Assembly: GCA_025667525.1 (NCBI GenBank)
Contig: CM046882.1
Span: forward strand, 26,067,394 to 26,131,393
DNA from: Glebionis coronaria
Taxonomy: Eukaryota; Streptophyta; Magnoliopsida; Asterales; Asteraceae
Direction: 5' to 3'
Length of the DNA stretch: 64,000 nt
In this document: piece after piece, positions 1-12,700 of the stretch
Layout of the letters: each line of letters opens with the position of its first letter
How positions within the stretch are numbered: the first letter of the stretch is position 1
Made by a program: the position numbers and the translations under genes
The notes under the pieces: generated by a model
The model's input: only the letters and a program-made list of their open reading frames with translations
The model's database searches: none
What the model was told of the DNA's origin: nothing

Positions 1-329
1 AGTGGAAAGACTTTAGAGATCGAGTTGTATTATCAAGGGCTAGTCCAAGGTTTTATCGATGATCAACGACGGAGGTTTACATTTGATGTTTATGTTTGAC
101 CTTTGTTTTTTTTTAGGTACTTATGTGGTATGTGATCGAGCTGAGTGATCGTAAGTTGTGAGAACTTGAGGCGGCATTGTCCAATGACGTCCGATCATGG
201 AGAACATGTACCATATAATATCTTTTGACTTTCTTTGGAACTTAGACGATGACTATCCTGTTTTTCACTCTTCACTGTTACACTGAAGACTATCGTATGC
301 GAATTAAGCGCCGGGACGTCGCTTTCTAG
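1..329. other. Unassigned stretch upstream of gypsy remnant
   Basis: No open frame or motif I can name. It lies directly upstream of a decayed gypsy integrase C-terminus and is probably more of the same element, cut by the window edge and mutated beyond recognition. Confidence 0.4.
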
Positions 330-770
330 GAAAAGTTATGCCAAGTTATCACCAGAAAGAAGGTGTTATGTATTTTGGAAAACGTGGGAAGTTAAGTCCC
401 CGTTAGTTTGGACCATTCGAGATGATATCGATGGAAGGTCCGATGGCATGAAAACTTAAATTACCTCGAAAGCCGCAAGGAATTCACGATACTTTTCATA
501 TGTCGAACCTAAAGAAATTTCTTCTCGTCGAAGATCTTATTATCTCTCTTGATGTAGCATGAATCGACAGTAAGTTGCATTTCATCAAAGTACTTGTAGA
601 TATTATCGATAAGGAAGTTAGGCAACAGAAACGAAGTCGGATTTTTATTGTCATGTGTGATGGAACTCTAGACGAGGACCAAAATACGTTTAACTCTTTG
701 ATTTCAACAAGCGATCGAGGAAGAACGCAAGTTGATCTTCGGGACGAAGATCCCAATTTGGTGGGGATAA
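330..770 (+). pseudogene. Ty3/gypsy pol C-terminal remnant (integrase GPY/F-type module)
   Basis: Translating across stops and shifts gives the typical end of a plant chromovirus-type integrase: a GKRGKLSPR-like string near 377-403, FGPFE right after it, an LPRKPQGIHDTF-like string near 455-495, and HMSNLKKFL near 497-525. The part from about 573 to 773 stays open and ends with DPNLVGIM just before the LTR. In this family the region follows the catalytic core of integrase and helps target insertion. There are several in-frame stops, for example in the GPFE segment, and at least two frame changes, so it is non-functional. The 5' part of the element lies outside the window. Lineage (Tekay/Del-like) is inferred from wording and from the very long LTR. 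Confidence 0.7.
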
Positions 771-1312
771 TGTGACAATCCGTCAATTTCAGGTCGTTAT
801 TTTAGTCTCGACTATTAAGAATTATAAATTTATTTTAATGAGAATTTTAAATTATCGATTAACCGAGAAGGTTATGGCTTGAAACTAGCGTAAGAATGTC
901 GATTAGATGAAAACCGACAAGGAATATGTTAAGTATCGATATTATATTCTCAAATAATCATGGAAATGATTTTTCTTATATTTATTTTTATTTCTCGTAT
1001 TTTTCGTTTTAACGAATGACGAGAACTACGAATGATCGCGATACCGACGGATGCCCAAAAATTTACGTTTTATTATCGATTGTCTCGATATTTAATATTT
1101 TCGACGTTTTCGATTTAATTACGTTTTAAGTCGTGTCGAAGTTATATTAATTTATTTTTGAAGCGTTTTAACTTTTAAAAAGTATTTTTACGAAACCCGA
1201 GTCCCGTAAATATTTTTAAAATGTAATATTTACATTTTCTACCTTGTAAACTATTTACTTGCACTTTGGGACCAAAAGAATGCATTTTTGACAAAATCTA
1301 CCCTCACCCCAC

Positions 1313-1320
1313 TATATAAG
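1313..1320 (+). promoter_or_regulatory. TATA box of gypsy LTR
   Basis: TATATAAG lies in an otherwise GC-poor context, followed by a C/T-rich leader (CTCTCTCCTTTCTTTCC near 1372). This is the expected U3/R organisation of an LTR promoter. Confidence 0.55.
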
Positions 1321-2838
1321 GTTTTTCCACTACACAATTTTTAATTAAAAATTCATTTCTATCAAAACTCATCTCTCTCCTTTCTTTCCTCTCCAAACCG
1401 TCCACCATCAACCCACAATCCCTCAAGATTTTTGATTTTCTACTTGGAATCTTCAAAAACTAAAACAAGACCCATCTTGGAAATTTGATAAGCTATCTAT
1501 TGGTATGATTTTTTTTCACATGCATTCACTAAATTTTTATTTCAATTTTTGATGATGAACACCATGTTTGATCCATTTTTATGGTGATATATGGTGTTAA
1601 TATTATTATATTCATAGTGGGTTTTGGTTGCATGCAAGATTTTTATATATTTTATTTTTGTAAGATTAAATTTGAGGGTGTTATGAGTTAATTAGATGTG
1701 TTATTATGATATTAGGATCATATTAGGACTATAGAAATTGTTGGAATGGGTTGAAAAATTGTTTTAGTATGATTTTTAGAAAGGTATTTTAGACCAGTAG
1801 GTAAAACGTAATTTTTGAAAATCTTACTGTTTGAAAATGATGAAACTAATAGGATAGGCTTGTAGAGGATTCTTTTAGCTTCGATTTGCCGCTTGAATGA
1901 GCTTCTAACTCATTTCGAGCGAAAAGTTATGCTACTTTTAGTATTCGTGTACCGGGAGACGGGTATCGGCACAATCCGAAAATTGTTGTCGATATTTGGA
2001 TCGAATCTCGGGGACTATAGAATGAGTTTTAAAAATGTTCAAGGACTGATGTAAGTTGCTAAACCTCAGGTCATGAGTCTATTTTCAAACCCGAGTGTCG
2101 GTTTTATAAACGGAATTGTTTAGATAAGTCGAAATGGTTTTACAAGTAAAAGACGTAAAACTGTCCGGTTTTTATAACACGAAGATGTGTCGGGCAGAAG
2201 GTCTTAGAAGTAATATTTTTGAATGAAACTTTTACTGAGTCTTATTCATATTATGTGTGAGTTTGTCACCAAGTTTCGTCGAAATCGGACATGTCTAGAT
2301 AGGTTAGATTGGTGTGTACATTTGGAGTGTACATGCTGAATGGTATTTTGGACACATAGTTCAATAATTATGTGGCGTGAGTTGAGTATTCGCCATTGGA
2401 CATGGTAGTTTACTCAAGTGTTAAGTCATTATATAAATGACTTGGCTACTGGTCCGAGGGAAGTAAAATGATAAGTTGACTTGCGTTGACTTGGCGTCTC
2501 ATGACGGGTCAATGTAGAGTGCAAGTTTTTAAATGGTTAAGTGTAAAATAAAAGGGTATAGAATAACACTTGTATCGTTAAATTTTTCGGGATTTGTCTT
2601 GGTTTTGTAATTTTGATTTTTATATTACGTAAGTATGATTTATACTTAAGTCGATTATTAACGAACGCGCCTTATTCGGTAGGTTGCGGTTTTCGTGTTT
2701 TAACGGGCATCACTAATCGTCGGCGATCGTCTCATTACCACTAATGGCTAAGGTGAGTCTATAGCCTCGCTCTTAACATGTTTACTCGTTTTATAAAACC
2801 CGCGAGGGGGATAACATGCTTGTTTTACTAAAATAAAA

Positions 2839-3029
2839 GGGGGCAACGAGAAGTTGTGGAAACCCTTATTTTACTTGAAGTTATTGAAATTAAAGGGTAC
2901 AACAACAAGTTGTGGAAACTCTACTTATTAGAAGAGTAGGGGTGCAACGAGAAGTTGTGGGAACCCTTATTATTGGAAAAGTATTTGTTATAAATGAAAG
3001 GGTGCAACGAGAAGTTGTGGTAAACCCTC
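2839..3029 (+). repeat. Four spaced copies of a GCAACGAGAAGTTGTGG motif in the LTR
   Basis: Near-identical blocks of about 28 bp start near 2839, 2895, 2939 and 3000. Each reads roughly GGGTGCAACGAGAAGTTGTG followed by GAAACCCT. The core contains CAACgagaaGTTG, a small inverted repeat. Spacing is irregular (44-61 bp). Confidence 0.75.
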
Positions 3030-3781
3030 TTCGTTTTAAAAATTGAACCCAAAGGAACTTGATTGTATGCTCAGACGAAAGTTGTTATATAAGTTTGTTT
3101 AGCCTTAAAGACCCATGAATCGTGAATTGTTAATCGAAAAGAACGCTAATACTATGGATAGATCTATCGGGGTGACGCCCAGTCCGGTCGCGACTAGCTA
3201 TCGCGTGGTGTTGTGATGCACCAGTAATGAAACATCGGATGCAATTGTATAAGAGAAATATACGCACTTGGCTAGGTGTGTTGGGCTGAAATAATATATG
3301 TTAACGTTCAATTTCACGAGACTTATAGAAATAACAACGATAATTATGTCCATACAACATAGTCGTCTTTGATAAATTATTAACCATGGAAGGTTATTTT
3401 TCATACTTGTGTTCACTTTATTTAAATTAAAATCCTATAGATTCACTCGGCAAATTTTTGCTGACTTTTTAAGCATGTTTTATCTCAGGTCCATTTAGAA
3501 GGCACTCGAGGAAGGCGGTTTCGTGAAGCTTGCATATTTGAAATGTTTTGGCCCGCTTTTCTAAAACATATCCATTCAAATAACTTCTATCATTTATAAT
3601 AGTTTGTAAACTTTTGAATCATCCGGGACCATGTATGAAATTTTATCTTGTTTAAATGAAACTGAATGGATGTTTATTAAAACGACTTGTTTTGAGCCGT
3701 TTTCTATGATTATGAGATTGAACCATGATAGTAACACCCAATGACCCTTCCGCTGTTATGAACGAAATTGGGGGTGTGACA

Positions 3782-5931
3782 AAGGCCTTGTAGCTATTAA
3801 CCGATGATTAATCACCGTTGTAGACTTTGTTTTGCAACATTGCCAAACAGTGTAAAAGACGAATTCTTGGAACCTTTTCGTGAGAGGTTTACACGGCCTG
3901 GCTTCAACAACATTATTCTTGATATGGATTTTCCTAAGTCCATTAGTGCGATTCTACAGGAAGATCTTGAGTCTGAGGTTAGTTCGGAATAAATCAAACG
4001 CTCTATGTGGGAATGCGTCGTAGATAAGTCCCTGGGTCTGGACGGATTCACGTGGGTTTTTTTAGACAGTTCGGGAATCTGACTGAAAAATACGTGGTCA
4101 ATGCTGTGAAGGTTTTCTTTACTCACGGAGAATTCGCCAATGGATGTAATTCTTCTTTTATTACTCTTATTCATAAAACTCCGAATGCTAACATGGTGAA
4201 AGATTTTAGACCTATCAGCCTTATAGGCAGCTTGCACAAAATTATCACCAAAATTTTGGCAAACAGACTTGTTCCAGTATTAGGTGATATAGTTAATGAA
4301 GTCGAGTCAGCGTTTGTTCCAGGAAGAAAGATTATGGATGGCCCTTTTATCCTTAATGAGATCATGCAATGGTGTTCATTCAAGAAGAAGCAAGCTCTAA
4401 TCTTTAAGGTCGACTTCGAGAAAGCATACGATTCGGTCAGGTGGGATTTCCTTGATGATGTTCTTCATAAGTTTGGGTTTGGTGCTAAATGGCGATGATG
4501 GATTTGGAGTTGTCTTAGTTCATCTAAAAGTTCTGTCCTCGTAAATGGTAGCCCCACCGTGGAATTTCAATTATTCAAAGGTTTAAAACAAGGTCAATCT
4601 CTTTCACAATTCCTTTTTATTCTCATCATGGAATCTTTACATTTATCTTTTAGTCGTATCGTCAAGAAGGGTATGTTCATGGGAGTTAAACTCAATAACA
4701 CTGTAAACATTCCGCATATGTTCTTTGCGAATGATGTTATTTTCATTGGAAAGTGGAGTGACTGTAATTTAGATGTGCTCACTAACGTTTTGGAATGTTT
4801 TCGACGTGATTTTGGACTTAAAATAAATATGAAGAAAAGTAAAATTATGGGGGTTCGCGTTGAGCATAATTTGATTAATAAAGAAGCGAATAGACTTGGT
4901 TGTACGATTCTTCGCGCTCCTTTTACATATTTGGGCACCTTAGTCGGTGGTAAGATGCATTGGATTGAAGCTTGGCATGAGGTAATCAATAAGGTTAAAG
5001 AGAGGCTTTCTAAATGGAAAATGAAAGCATTATCTATTGGAGGCAGATTTACACTTCTTAAATCAATGCTCAGTTCGTTACCTATCTTTCATATGTCTAT
5101 TTATAAAACTCCTATGTAGGTTTTAAAGGAGATGGAATCTATTAGAAGGTGTTTCTTCCACGGCCATGATCTAGAGACGAAGAAAGCGTCTTGGGTTAAA
5201 TGGACCACAATTCTTGCTGGAAATGGAGGTCTCGGTGTTGCGAGCCTCTATGCTCTTAATCGTGCTCTTATGTGTAACTGGGTTTGGAAGTTTTACGCAG
5301 ATAGAGATTCCTTGTGGACAAAAGTTATAAAAGCCTTACACGAGGAAGACGGTAACATAGGTAGGGATATACGCTTGGGGTACCAATCTACATGGTTAAA
5401 TAGTATTAAGGAAATTAATTCACTTAAAGATAAGGAAGTCGATTTTTTTGAGTTCCTCAAACTTAAAGTGGGTAATGGCTGCAACACACGTTTCTGGAAG
5501 GATCGATGGTGTGACCTTGGTATTCTTAAGGATTGATTTCCGAGGGTATATAATCTGGAGATGTGTAAAGACGTGAATATTAGTTCAAAGCTGGCTGACA
5601 CAAGTTTGGATCACTCTTTTAGAAGGAACGTGAGGGGAGGTATGGAACAGACCCAACTTCTCGAATTGTCCGAAGCAGTGGCTAATTTTTCTTTAACTCC
5701 TCAGAATGATAGATATATTTGGTCGTTATCTAGTGATGGTTTGTATTTGGTTGCCTCCTTGCATAGAAAGATTGACAACACACAGTCGGCTTATGTGGGT
5801 ACTAAAACTAGATGGGTGAAATACATCCCGATTAAAGTAAATATCTTGGCTTGGAAGATTTTTCACAATGCTCTTCCGACGAGATTTAACCTTTCTTGTC
5901 GGGGTATTGACTTGGATTCCCTTGGGTACCC
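3782..5931 (+). pseudogene. L1-type LINE ORF2 pseudogene, 5' portion (linker, RT, start of zf-RVT)
   Basis: Encodes the reverse transcriptase half of a plant L1-like LINE. The endonuclease-RT linker is at 3804-3992. RT blocks follow from 4052, with DFRPISLIGS, then FKVDFEKAYDSV (catalytic Asp present), then FKGLKQGQSLS. The second catalytic box reads FAND at 4724-4735 instead of FADD, with Asn encoded at 4730-4732, so activity would be lost even without the stops. From 4052 to 5931 one frame runs through with stops at 4496-4498, 5117-5119 and 5534-5536; the linker has a stop at 3990-3992 and a frame change before 4052. The zf-RVT domain starts near 5800 (KVNILAWKIFHNALPTR) and is cut at 5931 by Ath-1. 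The endonuclease and ORF1 are absent to the left. Confidence 0.88.
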
Positions 5932-7693
5932 TGATACTAGGTTTTACTCAGTTAAAAAGTTCTTTGTCATATGTCTAATCGAATTGATTTCCGGTTCAAA
6001 GTGTGACTCAATTGTTTTTGGTTAAGAAAAATATTTGTCGTTGTTTGAAAAATAAAAGTGCAAAACTTATAAAGTAAAGGCAAAGTAAATAAAGCTAAAA
6101 ATGATTAAAAATAAATGACGAGAAATTAAATCGTGACGAAAAGTAAATAACGCGAACTTAAAACTATCCTAAAGGCAAGCTTAAAATAAATCTAAGGCAA
6201 ATAAACTAAAAGTGAGACTAAGTAAAAGGCGGGAAAAATAAAGTTTAAAACTTAAAAACATAAACTTAAAATAAACTAAAAATGCTCATTTCGGAATAAC
6301 TTTTCATCCGGAATAAGAGGATCACTCGGAATAAATATGTTTATTCGGAATAAAGGGTTGACTCGGAAAAGTTACTTCATCCGGAATATATGCTTCATGC
6401 GGAAAAATAAGCTTGACGTGGAATAAAATGCTCATGCGGAATAAACAGGTGATTCGGAAAAATAAGGTTCATTCGGAAAGTAACTTGACTCGGAATAAAT
6501 TTGCTTACTCGGATAAATGTCTCATGCGGAATAAATTAGTTCATGCGGAATATGTTGTTCATGCGGAAAAATTTGCTGATTCGGAATAAAGGGCTCATGC
6601 GGAATGAAAGCTTCGTCCGGAATAATTAAAGAAAATGCTTTATTCGGAATAAAAATTAATACGGGAAAAGAGGCTTGATTCGGAAAGATTAAAATGAAAT
6701 GCTTGGTTTGGAATATAACCTTGATTCGGAATAAAGAGCTGGTTCGGAATAAATGTTCATGCGGAATAAAAGGCTTATGCGGAATAAAACACTCACTCGG
6801 AATAATAAGACTGATTCGGAATCTGGGAAACTGATTAAGCGAAGAACAAGGAAAATAAAGAAAACTCGAATCAAACCAAAAATAATCAAATTCAACCTAA
6901 AGACTAAACCAAAATAACCACAAATGATTAACTAACAATAACCAATTAATCCAAATCAATAAAACTAACAATAATAACCAAAATAATCAAAACCCACTTG
7001 ATCAAATAAATAAAAACTCAAGAACATAACATAAACATAAACATGAAGATTAGATCAAAACAAGAAAGGTAGATAAGAGATTAACAATAAAAGTAAAGAT
7101 TCAATAAACATAAAAAGTAAACTTACTTGGAATTAAAGGTGCAAAACAAGAATTTAAATGGCAAGAATTTAAAGTGCAAATAATAAAATGGAAGAGCTAG
7201 TTTGTCAATCTAGCCAACAACTATAAAAAGTGAACATGAGGTCCTATTTATAAGAGAGGAGGGGAGTGAGTGGAAGCTTCTCCTTTCTTTCTTTTTCTTT
7301 TTAGTCCTTCGTCTTAAGTCTTCTAAATTCTTCGACTTTTTAGACTTTGTCTCGGGATTAATTAAACTCGTCTTGTAATTTCTTCATAAATTAGACTTGA
7401 GTTCTTCGGCTTTATTAAACTTCCGTCTTTAGACTTTTTCTTCGATAAATCTTCAGAATAGGCCTTGGACTTCCGTTCTTTTTGCACTCTTGATCTTTCA
7501 ACTTCGTCTTTTGTCTTTTTCTTCGATAAAAGCCCGTGAAAGCCCGTGTTTTCCTCCCTTTTCACATTCTGATCCTAAATCACAACAAAAACACAAACCA
7601 CGCATAATTCCGACATTTACGACATAAAATACACGTTTTGGCTTGGTTATTATTGTAGTTAAGTGGTAAAAGGATGGGTGTTTACACCTATCA
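5932..7693 (-). repeat. Ath-1 3' LTR (left copy, 1762 bp)
   Basis: On the minus strand it runs TGATAGGTGTAAAC to CCTAGTATCA. It is longer than the right copy mainly because of an extra segment of about 54 bp near 7330-7383, bordered by TTCTTC repeats, which the right copy lacks. It contains the NCGGAATAA array (6285-6825) and a minus-strand TATAAATA at 7245-7252. Confidence 0.9.
6285..6825. repeat. Dense degenerate array of NCGGAATAA motifs in Ath-1 left LTR
   Basis: Roughly 28 copies of a short core, C(A/G)TNCGGAATAA or ATTCGGAATAAA, recur about every 15-25 bp over 540 bp. The variable base before CGGAA is mostly T, G or C (TTCGG, TGCGG, TCCGG). Sequence between cores is not conserved. The right LTR has the same array. 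Confidence 0.85.
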
Positions 7694-7707
7694 AATCCCC
7701 TACACTT
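7694..7707 (-). other. Ath-1 polypurine tract
   Basis: On the minus strand AAGTGTAGGGGATT lies directly before the LTR start TGATAGG. It is the expected plus-strand primer site and fixes the element's orientation. Confidence 0.8.
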
Positions 7708-9323
7708 GACCATTGCAATGTCCTCATGCAATGCATTAATTACAAAGCAAGATTAGACTTTCCATCACAATCAATCCACATTGGCCTTTATTAAAGAGAT
7801 AGAAAATAACAAAACAAGTAAAGAAATCAAAGACTTACCTTAGGGTTTTGGAATGTCATGAATGATTATCATCCTCAAGTTTCACGTTCCCCATACCAAG
7901 CTTAAAAACGAGATCATTGTTAATATAAGTTAGCAAACTAACATGAACTCATGTGGGCCAATTATTTACTTAGACTCCCTTATTCCTAGGTGTATCTCTT
8001 ATATTTTATTATTGTCTTGAATGATCACGAGGATGCATTGTTGACTTATTTCGATAGTTATTAAGGCTGAAAATAAAGTAGGACGATTTAATCAATAGTT
8101 AGCTAAAGGACAAAATCTTTTAAAACTGCTCCTCGGGACCTCATAAAGTTCATATCTTGGCATAACTCGCTTCACGATTTGAGACCTTTCTCGGACCGAT
8201 ATTTGGCAGTGACTTCATACTTCAAATCTTGAGAGACGTTCATGAAATAATGGTCTTCTCTTCATAATAGGAATTTCTTCACTTGAAGGTTTGAGAGATT
8301 CTTCATACTTGGACCACGACTTCTTCATTTTTCTCCAATATTTATTTGGGATTTTGATATACAACGATCCACCTCCTTTTAGGACTTGGATCTATTTATC
8401 CTCATACCTTTTTAGGGCCTTTTTGGATAGATTTCTCCATGATATTTTGGGGAGTTTTTGCTTTTCGTCGTGTGTCTTGATCCTTCATATTGATTTTTGA
8501 TAAATGATTCTTCACATCACTTTTGGATCTTTAGCAACAAAATGTAGCCCTCATGTCTTGTTAGGGCCTTTTCGGACTCGCCAATCTTCGCATCCCGCTT
8601 CAATAAGTTATGCCTTGGCTATGAACTCTAATTAATACCGAGCAACTTTTAAACGATCTTGTGCTAGAAGCTAAGTAACTTTTCAAATCGTACAACCTTA
8701 TTTATTGCAATTAAATTTATTAACAAACGATGGGAGAATAGGCTTATAATCAACTCACATAAGTTCACGAAAGAATACCAAACTTATAATTGACTCTATC
8801 ATCTCTCGTTCTCCATAATTTAAAATCTCAAGGAATGAGACTCGTGGATGCTTAGCCAATTAAATCAAAGTTTTAGGTTTTCGAGTCATCTATAGGATCT
8901 TGCAACTTCTTAGACTTTTTAAAGTTTAGAAATCGCATTTTAAAGTTCCCTTGATAAACAACTCTCTAGGATCAATTATAGGAACTTGCGAAAAGTTCTT
9001 GTTCTTAACCCGTGAGAGTTAAGACTTTCGCGTTTTAAAGCTCCCTATATAAAAGCCTAGCAAAACTTGACTTAAACACGTTAAGGATACTAGCTAGAGT
9101 AAACTTAGATAAGTAAACTCAGGTTGAGTCAAAAGATTCACAACGTTGAAAATAAAAACCACTTTATTAAAATTTATTCTAGTAAAGAAAGAAATTAACT
9201 ATACAAAGGTAAAACTACTAGGCCAAAATAGATCAAAAATTTTGAATAATGTCAAAAAATCAATTTTTCCAGTTAAAATGAGGACAAATACAAGAAAAAG
9301 GCCACTTAACTTCGATAGAAGTC
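7708..9323 (-). other. Ath-1 3' non-coding region
   Basis: About 1.6 kb between the coding frame and the polypurine tract with no protein signal on either strand; short open frames here have no family resemblance. In an autonomous relative pol would occupy the space between protease and this region. Confidence 0.5.
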
Positions 9324-9389
9324 CCCCTACACTTGATATAAACATTGTCCTCAATGTTTAAGCATGTGGGAGTAAACTCCCCTACACTT
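9324..9389 (-). promoter_or_regulatory. Extra polypurine-tract copies with adjacent hairpin in Ath-1
   Basis: CCCCTACACTT, the complement of the polypurine tract, recurs at 9324-9334 and 9379-9389, and again at 9614-9624. Beside the first copy is a perfect stem of 9 bp (9339-9347 with 9352-9360) around the loop TCCT. Three-fold internal repetition of the priming tract is unusual. The function is unknown. Confidence 0.65.
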
Positions 9390-9654
9390 ATGACATTGTG
9401 CACGTTGTTTAAATCTTGCTAAGAAAGAGACAACTAAAGAGATTCCTATTTTAAGATTGAGAAATATAAAATAGTGAATCAAAAATAGTTTAGGATAGAA
9501 CCGGGAAGACGGAAACACGGAATCACGGGTCGTCAAAAATATCAAGAGTGGATCATTGAACGCTCGAATCCCTGAATATGAGAAGAGAGGAAATAGCAAA
9601 CACCAATGGGTCTCCCCTACACTTAGGATAGAAATTACTAAAAGATAGATACTT

Positions 9655-9679
9655 GGGTTGCCTCCCAAGAAGCGCTTGA
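9655..9679 (-). other. Conserved block GGGTTGCCTCCCAAGAAGCG shared with Ath-2
   Basis: The plus strand reads GGGTTGCCTCCCAAGAAGCG followed by CTT. Ath-2 has the same block with one change at 18792-18814, although surrounding DNA is unalignable. On the minus strand it can be read as LysArgPheLeuGlyGlyAsnPro, so it may be a leftover of the end of pol. Confidence 0.7.
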
Positions 9680-9720
9680 TTTTTGTTAACCGAGTCGTGA
9701 GCCTGACTCGACCTTGATTA

Positions 9721-12700
9721 TCATGGAAATAGCCTTGAAGAACATCCACCGGGATCAAATACATAGTTTTCATCCATCAAGTAACACAAGCTTAAGGCGA
9801 ACAAGGCAAGCCAAATAAAAGTAGGCAAGGTTCCCTTAAGCAAGTGGTGAGCACGGTGGTAGCAAGGATGATGGGGTGCAAGCGTATCTCCAGTAGTTCC
9901 AAAAATCTTTCCTTTTATTTTATCAGACGGATACTGAGATGGCTTAAAAATTTCAATACCAGGGTCGAACACCTTTTCCTTTAGGGGAAAATAGCACTCA
10001 GGCTCAGCAGAATTTGAAGAAGATCCGATCATAAATCTCGCAATCTCATCCTCAGAAGGTGGATATAGAGGTGTCAAGACATAACTGTTGCGGATATCGG
10101 TGTCGGCCGGCTTCTTCTCCTTTGAAGCGGGTTTCTTCATATCCAAAGTAGGATAAAGACTATAATCATCAAAGTCCAAAGGAGGAGCATCACTCTCATT
10201 TGGGAAGTATGTGTTGAGAAAACTAGCAAAGTCTTCCTCAAATGAGTAGTCATCCAAAGTAGGATTAAGCATGGTTGGCGGAGGATCTTCATCATGAGAA
10301 GAATCACTCGAAAGAGTATCGGCCTCATCAAAATCATCATAAGTGGGCATGTCTAGATACTCAGAAGTAAAATCATCATAATCATCTCCATTAGAACTAG
10401 AATCGTCATCATAAGTATCAAAGATCGGTGGAGCATCATAAATTGGTGGAGGATCATAATTGGAGAGAGAATCATCCACATCGTCTTGGAACAGTGGATT
10501 ATCAAAGCAAGAATCGAATAGAGGATTGTTGTAGACGATAAAATCATCAAGCACATTAATCATATTCTCTGATTCTCTTCCATAGGATTTGTTTGTGATC
10601 TTACCTATTTCGAACACTTGTGCATCATTCCCGACCCTTAAGATTAACTTACCTTCGGCAACATCAACTAAAGCTTTTCCGGTTCTCAAGAATGGCCGAC
10701 CAAGTATTAAAGGAATACGAGGGTCTATTTCATAATCTACAACAACAAAGTCGACCGGAAAAGTGAAGGTGCCAACTTTAATGAACACATCTTCGGCAAT
10801 ACCAACGGGGTAAGCGAGAGTGCGATTTGCAAGCTCAAGAGTCATCTTCGTTGGTGTAAGATCGGGTAATGATAACTTTTTCCAAACACTTAAAGGCATC
10901 AAATTTATACTTGCCCCGAGATCGGCTAAGGCAGTAAATTCGTCGGTTTGGTTAAAAGTACATGGTAGCACAAAACGACCGGAATCTCCAAGTTTTTCCG
11001 GAAGTTCTTTAAGAAGGATTGCAGAGCAATTTTCATTCAAGCGAGTATTAACAAACTCGTCCATCTTCTCCTTCTTATTAAGCAATTCCTTAAACATCTT
11101 GACAAATTGTGGCATTTGGGCAAGAGCTTCAACAAGGGTAAAGGTGACGGTCATGCCGGCAATCTTGTTCAAAAAGTTAGAGACTTGAACATCATTCTTA
11201 GTAAAAATTCTAGCCTTGTCGAGTCGAGAAGGGTAAGGAATGCTGAGTTTATAGGTGGAAGGTGGGGTTGGTGAAGGGTTCTTCTTGGGTACTTCTTCAT
11301 GACAAGGCGGAGACGATAATGGTGAACTAATACTAGGTGTGGGAGTAGTAGGGATAAATGGTGGTGGAGGAGGTGTAGATGGTGTAACTGGGGGTGGGAT
11401 AGATGGTCCTACTACGGTTGCTCCACTGCGGGTAGTAATAGCACTCACATTCGCTCTCGGGTTGGTGACGGTGTTTGAAGGTAGAGAGCCCAAAGTAGAG
11501 GGTTGAGTGGTTGGTAAGAAACTAGCCAGCATATTCTTCAAATCATTCATTTGAGTGCTGAAGGAGGTTTGTATATCATTTCGAAGCTCGGATCTAATGT
11601 CATTCCCTTGCTTAGTGATATTCCCTTTCCAATTGATAATTTGGCTTTGTAGATTCTTGATTTGCTCTCCTTGGGTTCTCATTAAAGATTCAACATCTTG
11701 ATTAATGGGTGGGGCTTGTTGAGCGGGTGGGTGATAAGGATTAGAAGCTCGAGGTGGGATTTGGTTGCTTCTATTGTAATTTTTGTTGGGGTTGTGGTTT
11801 TGAGGAGAAAAACCGGGTGAAAGATAGTTGTTCGACCGGTAACTTAGCAAATTTCGATCCCCTTGAGTTCGGGCTTGGTAATTTTCCGGTGAATAGTTAC
11901 CATAAGCCACATACACGTTTTCCGGATTGCCTTGAGTAGAAGGACAATCAGTGTATGAGTGAGGACTACCGCATGTCTCACAAGAAATTGCTATAGCTTT
12001 AACTTGTTGTTGTTGGTTTGTAGCGATGAGCAAGATATTTTTGTTCATTTCGGCCATCATGCGGGTGAATTCGGTCATATCAGGGTTTGCTGAAGTAGAA
12101 GAAATATTGAATCTCGGGTTGTTCATTGAAGAAGCGGAGGAATCCCAATTTTTGTGATGAGTAGTCATGTTCTCAATAAGCTCTCTACACTCCTCGGGTC
12201 TTCTTTTCATAAATGTGCCACCGGCGGCTGCATTAATCGTATCACGATCACGAAAAGTCAAACCGTTGTAGAAAGTATCAATCAACGTAACGGGGAGCAT
12301 GTTGTGGTTTGGACATCGATCGATCAAAACATTATATCTTTCCCAAGCATCAAAGAGAGATTCATCGGGTTCTTGCATGAAACCGCTGATTTGATTTCGA
12401 AGGCTCGTGACCATGGATGGTGGAAAGTAGCGCGACAAAAATCGTTGAGTCATGTCGTCCTAAGTATGAATGGAATTCTTCGGGAGACGATCAAACCATT
12501 TTTCGGCGTGGTGTGATAAAGTATGTGGAAAGAGTTGAAGCCGAAGGACATCCATAGTAACATCGGGCAACTTCATGCTTTGAGTAATAGTAATGAATTT
12601 GTCGAGGTGCTTGTTGGCATCATCATCAGGCAATCCGCGAAATGGATTAGTTTGCACTTGTTGGATCATGTGATGCTTCAACGAAAACTCCGGAGCCGTG

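Larger units (their letters stand above)
771..3781 (+). mobile_element. 3' LTR of the Ty3/gypsy element (about 3.0 kb)
   Basis: A purine-rich tract (GGTGGGGATAA) directly precedes TGTGACAATCC at 771, the normal polypurine-tract/LTR junction. The far end is GGGGGTGTGACA at 3781, giving TG...CA ends. The block contains a TATA box (1313-1320), pyrimidine-rich sequence after it, and a run of internal repeats at 2839-3029. About 3 kb is long but fits large-LTR gypsy lineages. The matching 5' LTR is not in the window, so the pair and the target duplication cannot be checked. It abuts L1-type LINE sequence directly at 3782. Confidence 0.7.

Noticed and set aside
496..786. 96-codon minus-strand frame
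   Set aside because: It overlaps the recognisable gypsy pol remnant on the plus strand, which explains the sequence better.
6285..6825. NCGGAATAA array as a CRISPR-like array
   Set aside because: The repeat is too short and degenerate, spacers vary in length, and the context is a plant LTR.
10137..10556. Met/Ile/Leu-rich minus-strand frames
   Set aside because: They are alternate-frame readings of the acidic Asp/Tyr tail of the Ath-1 polyprotein.
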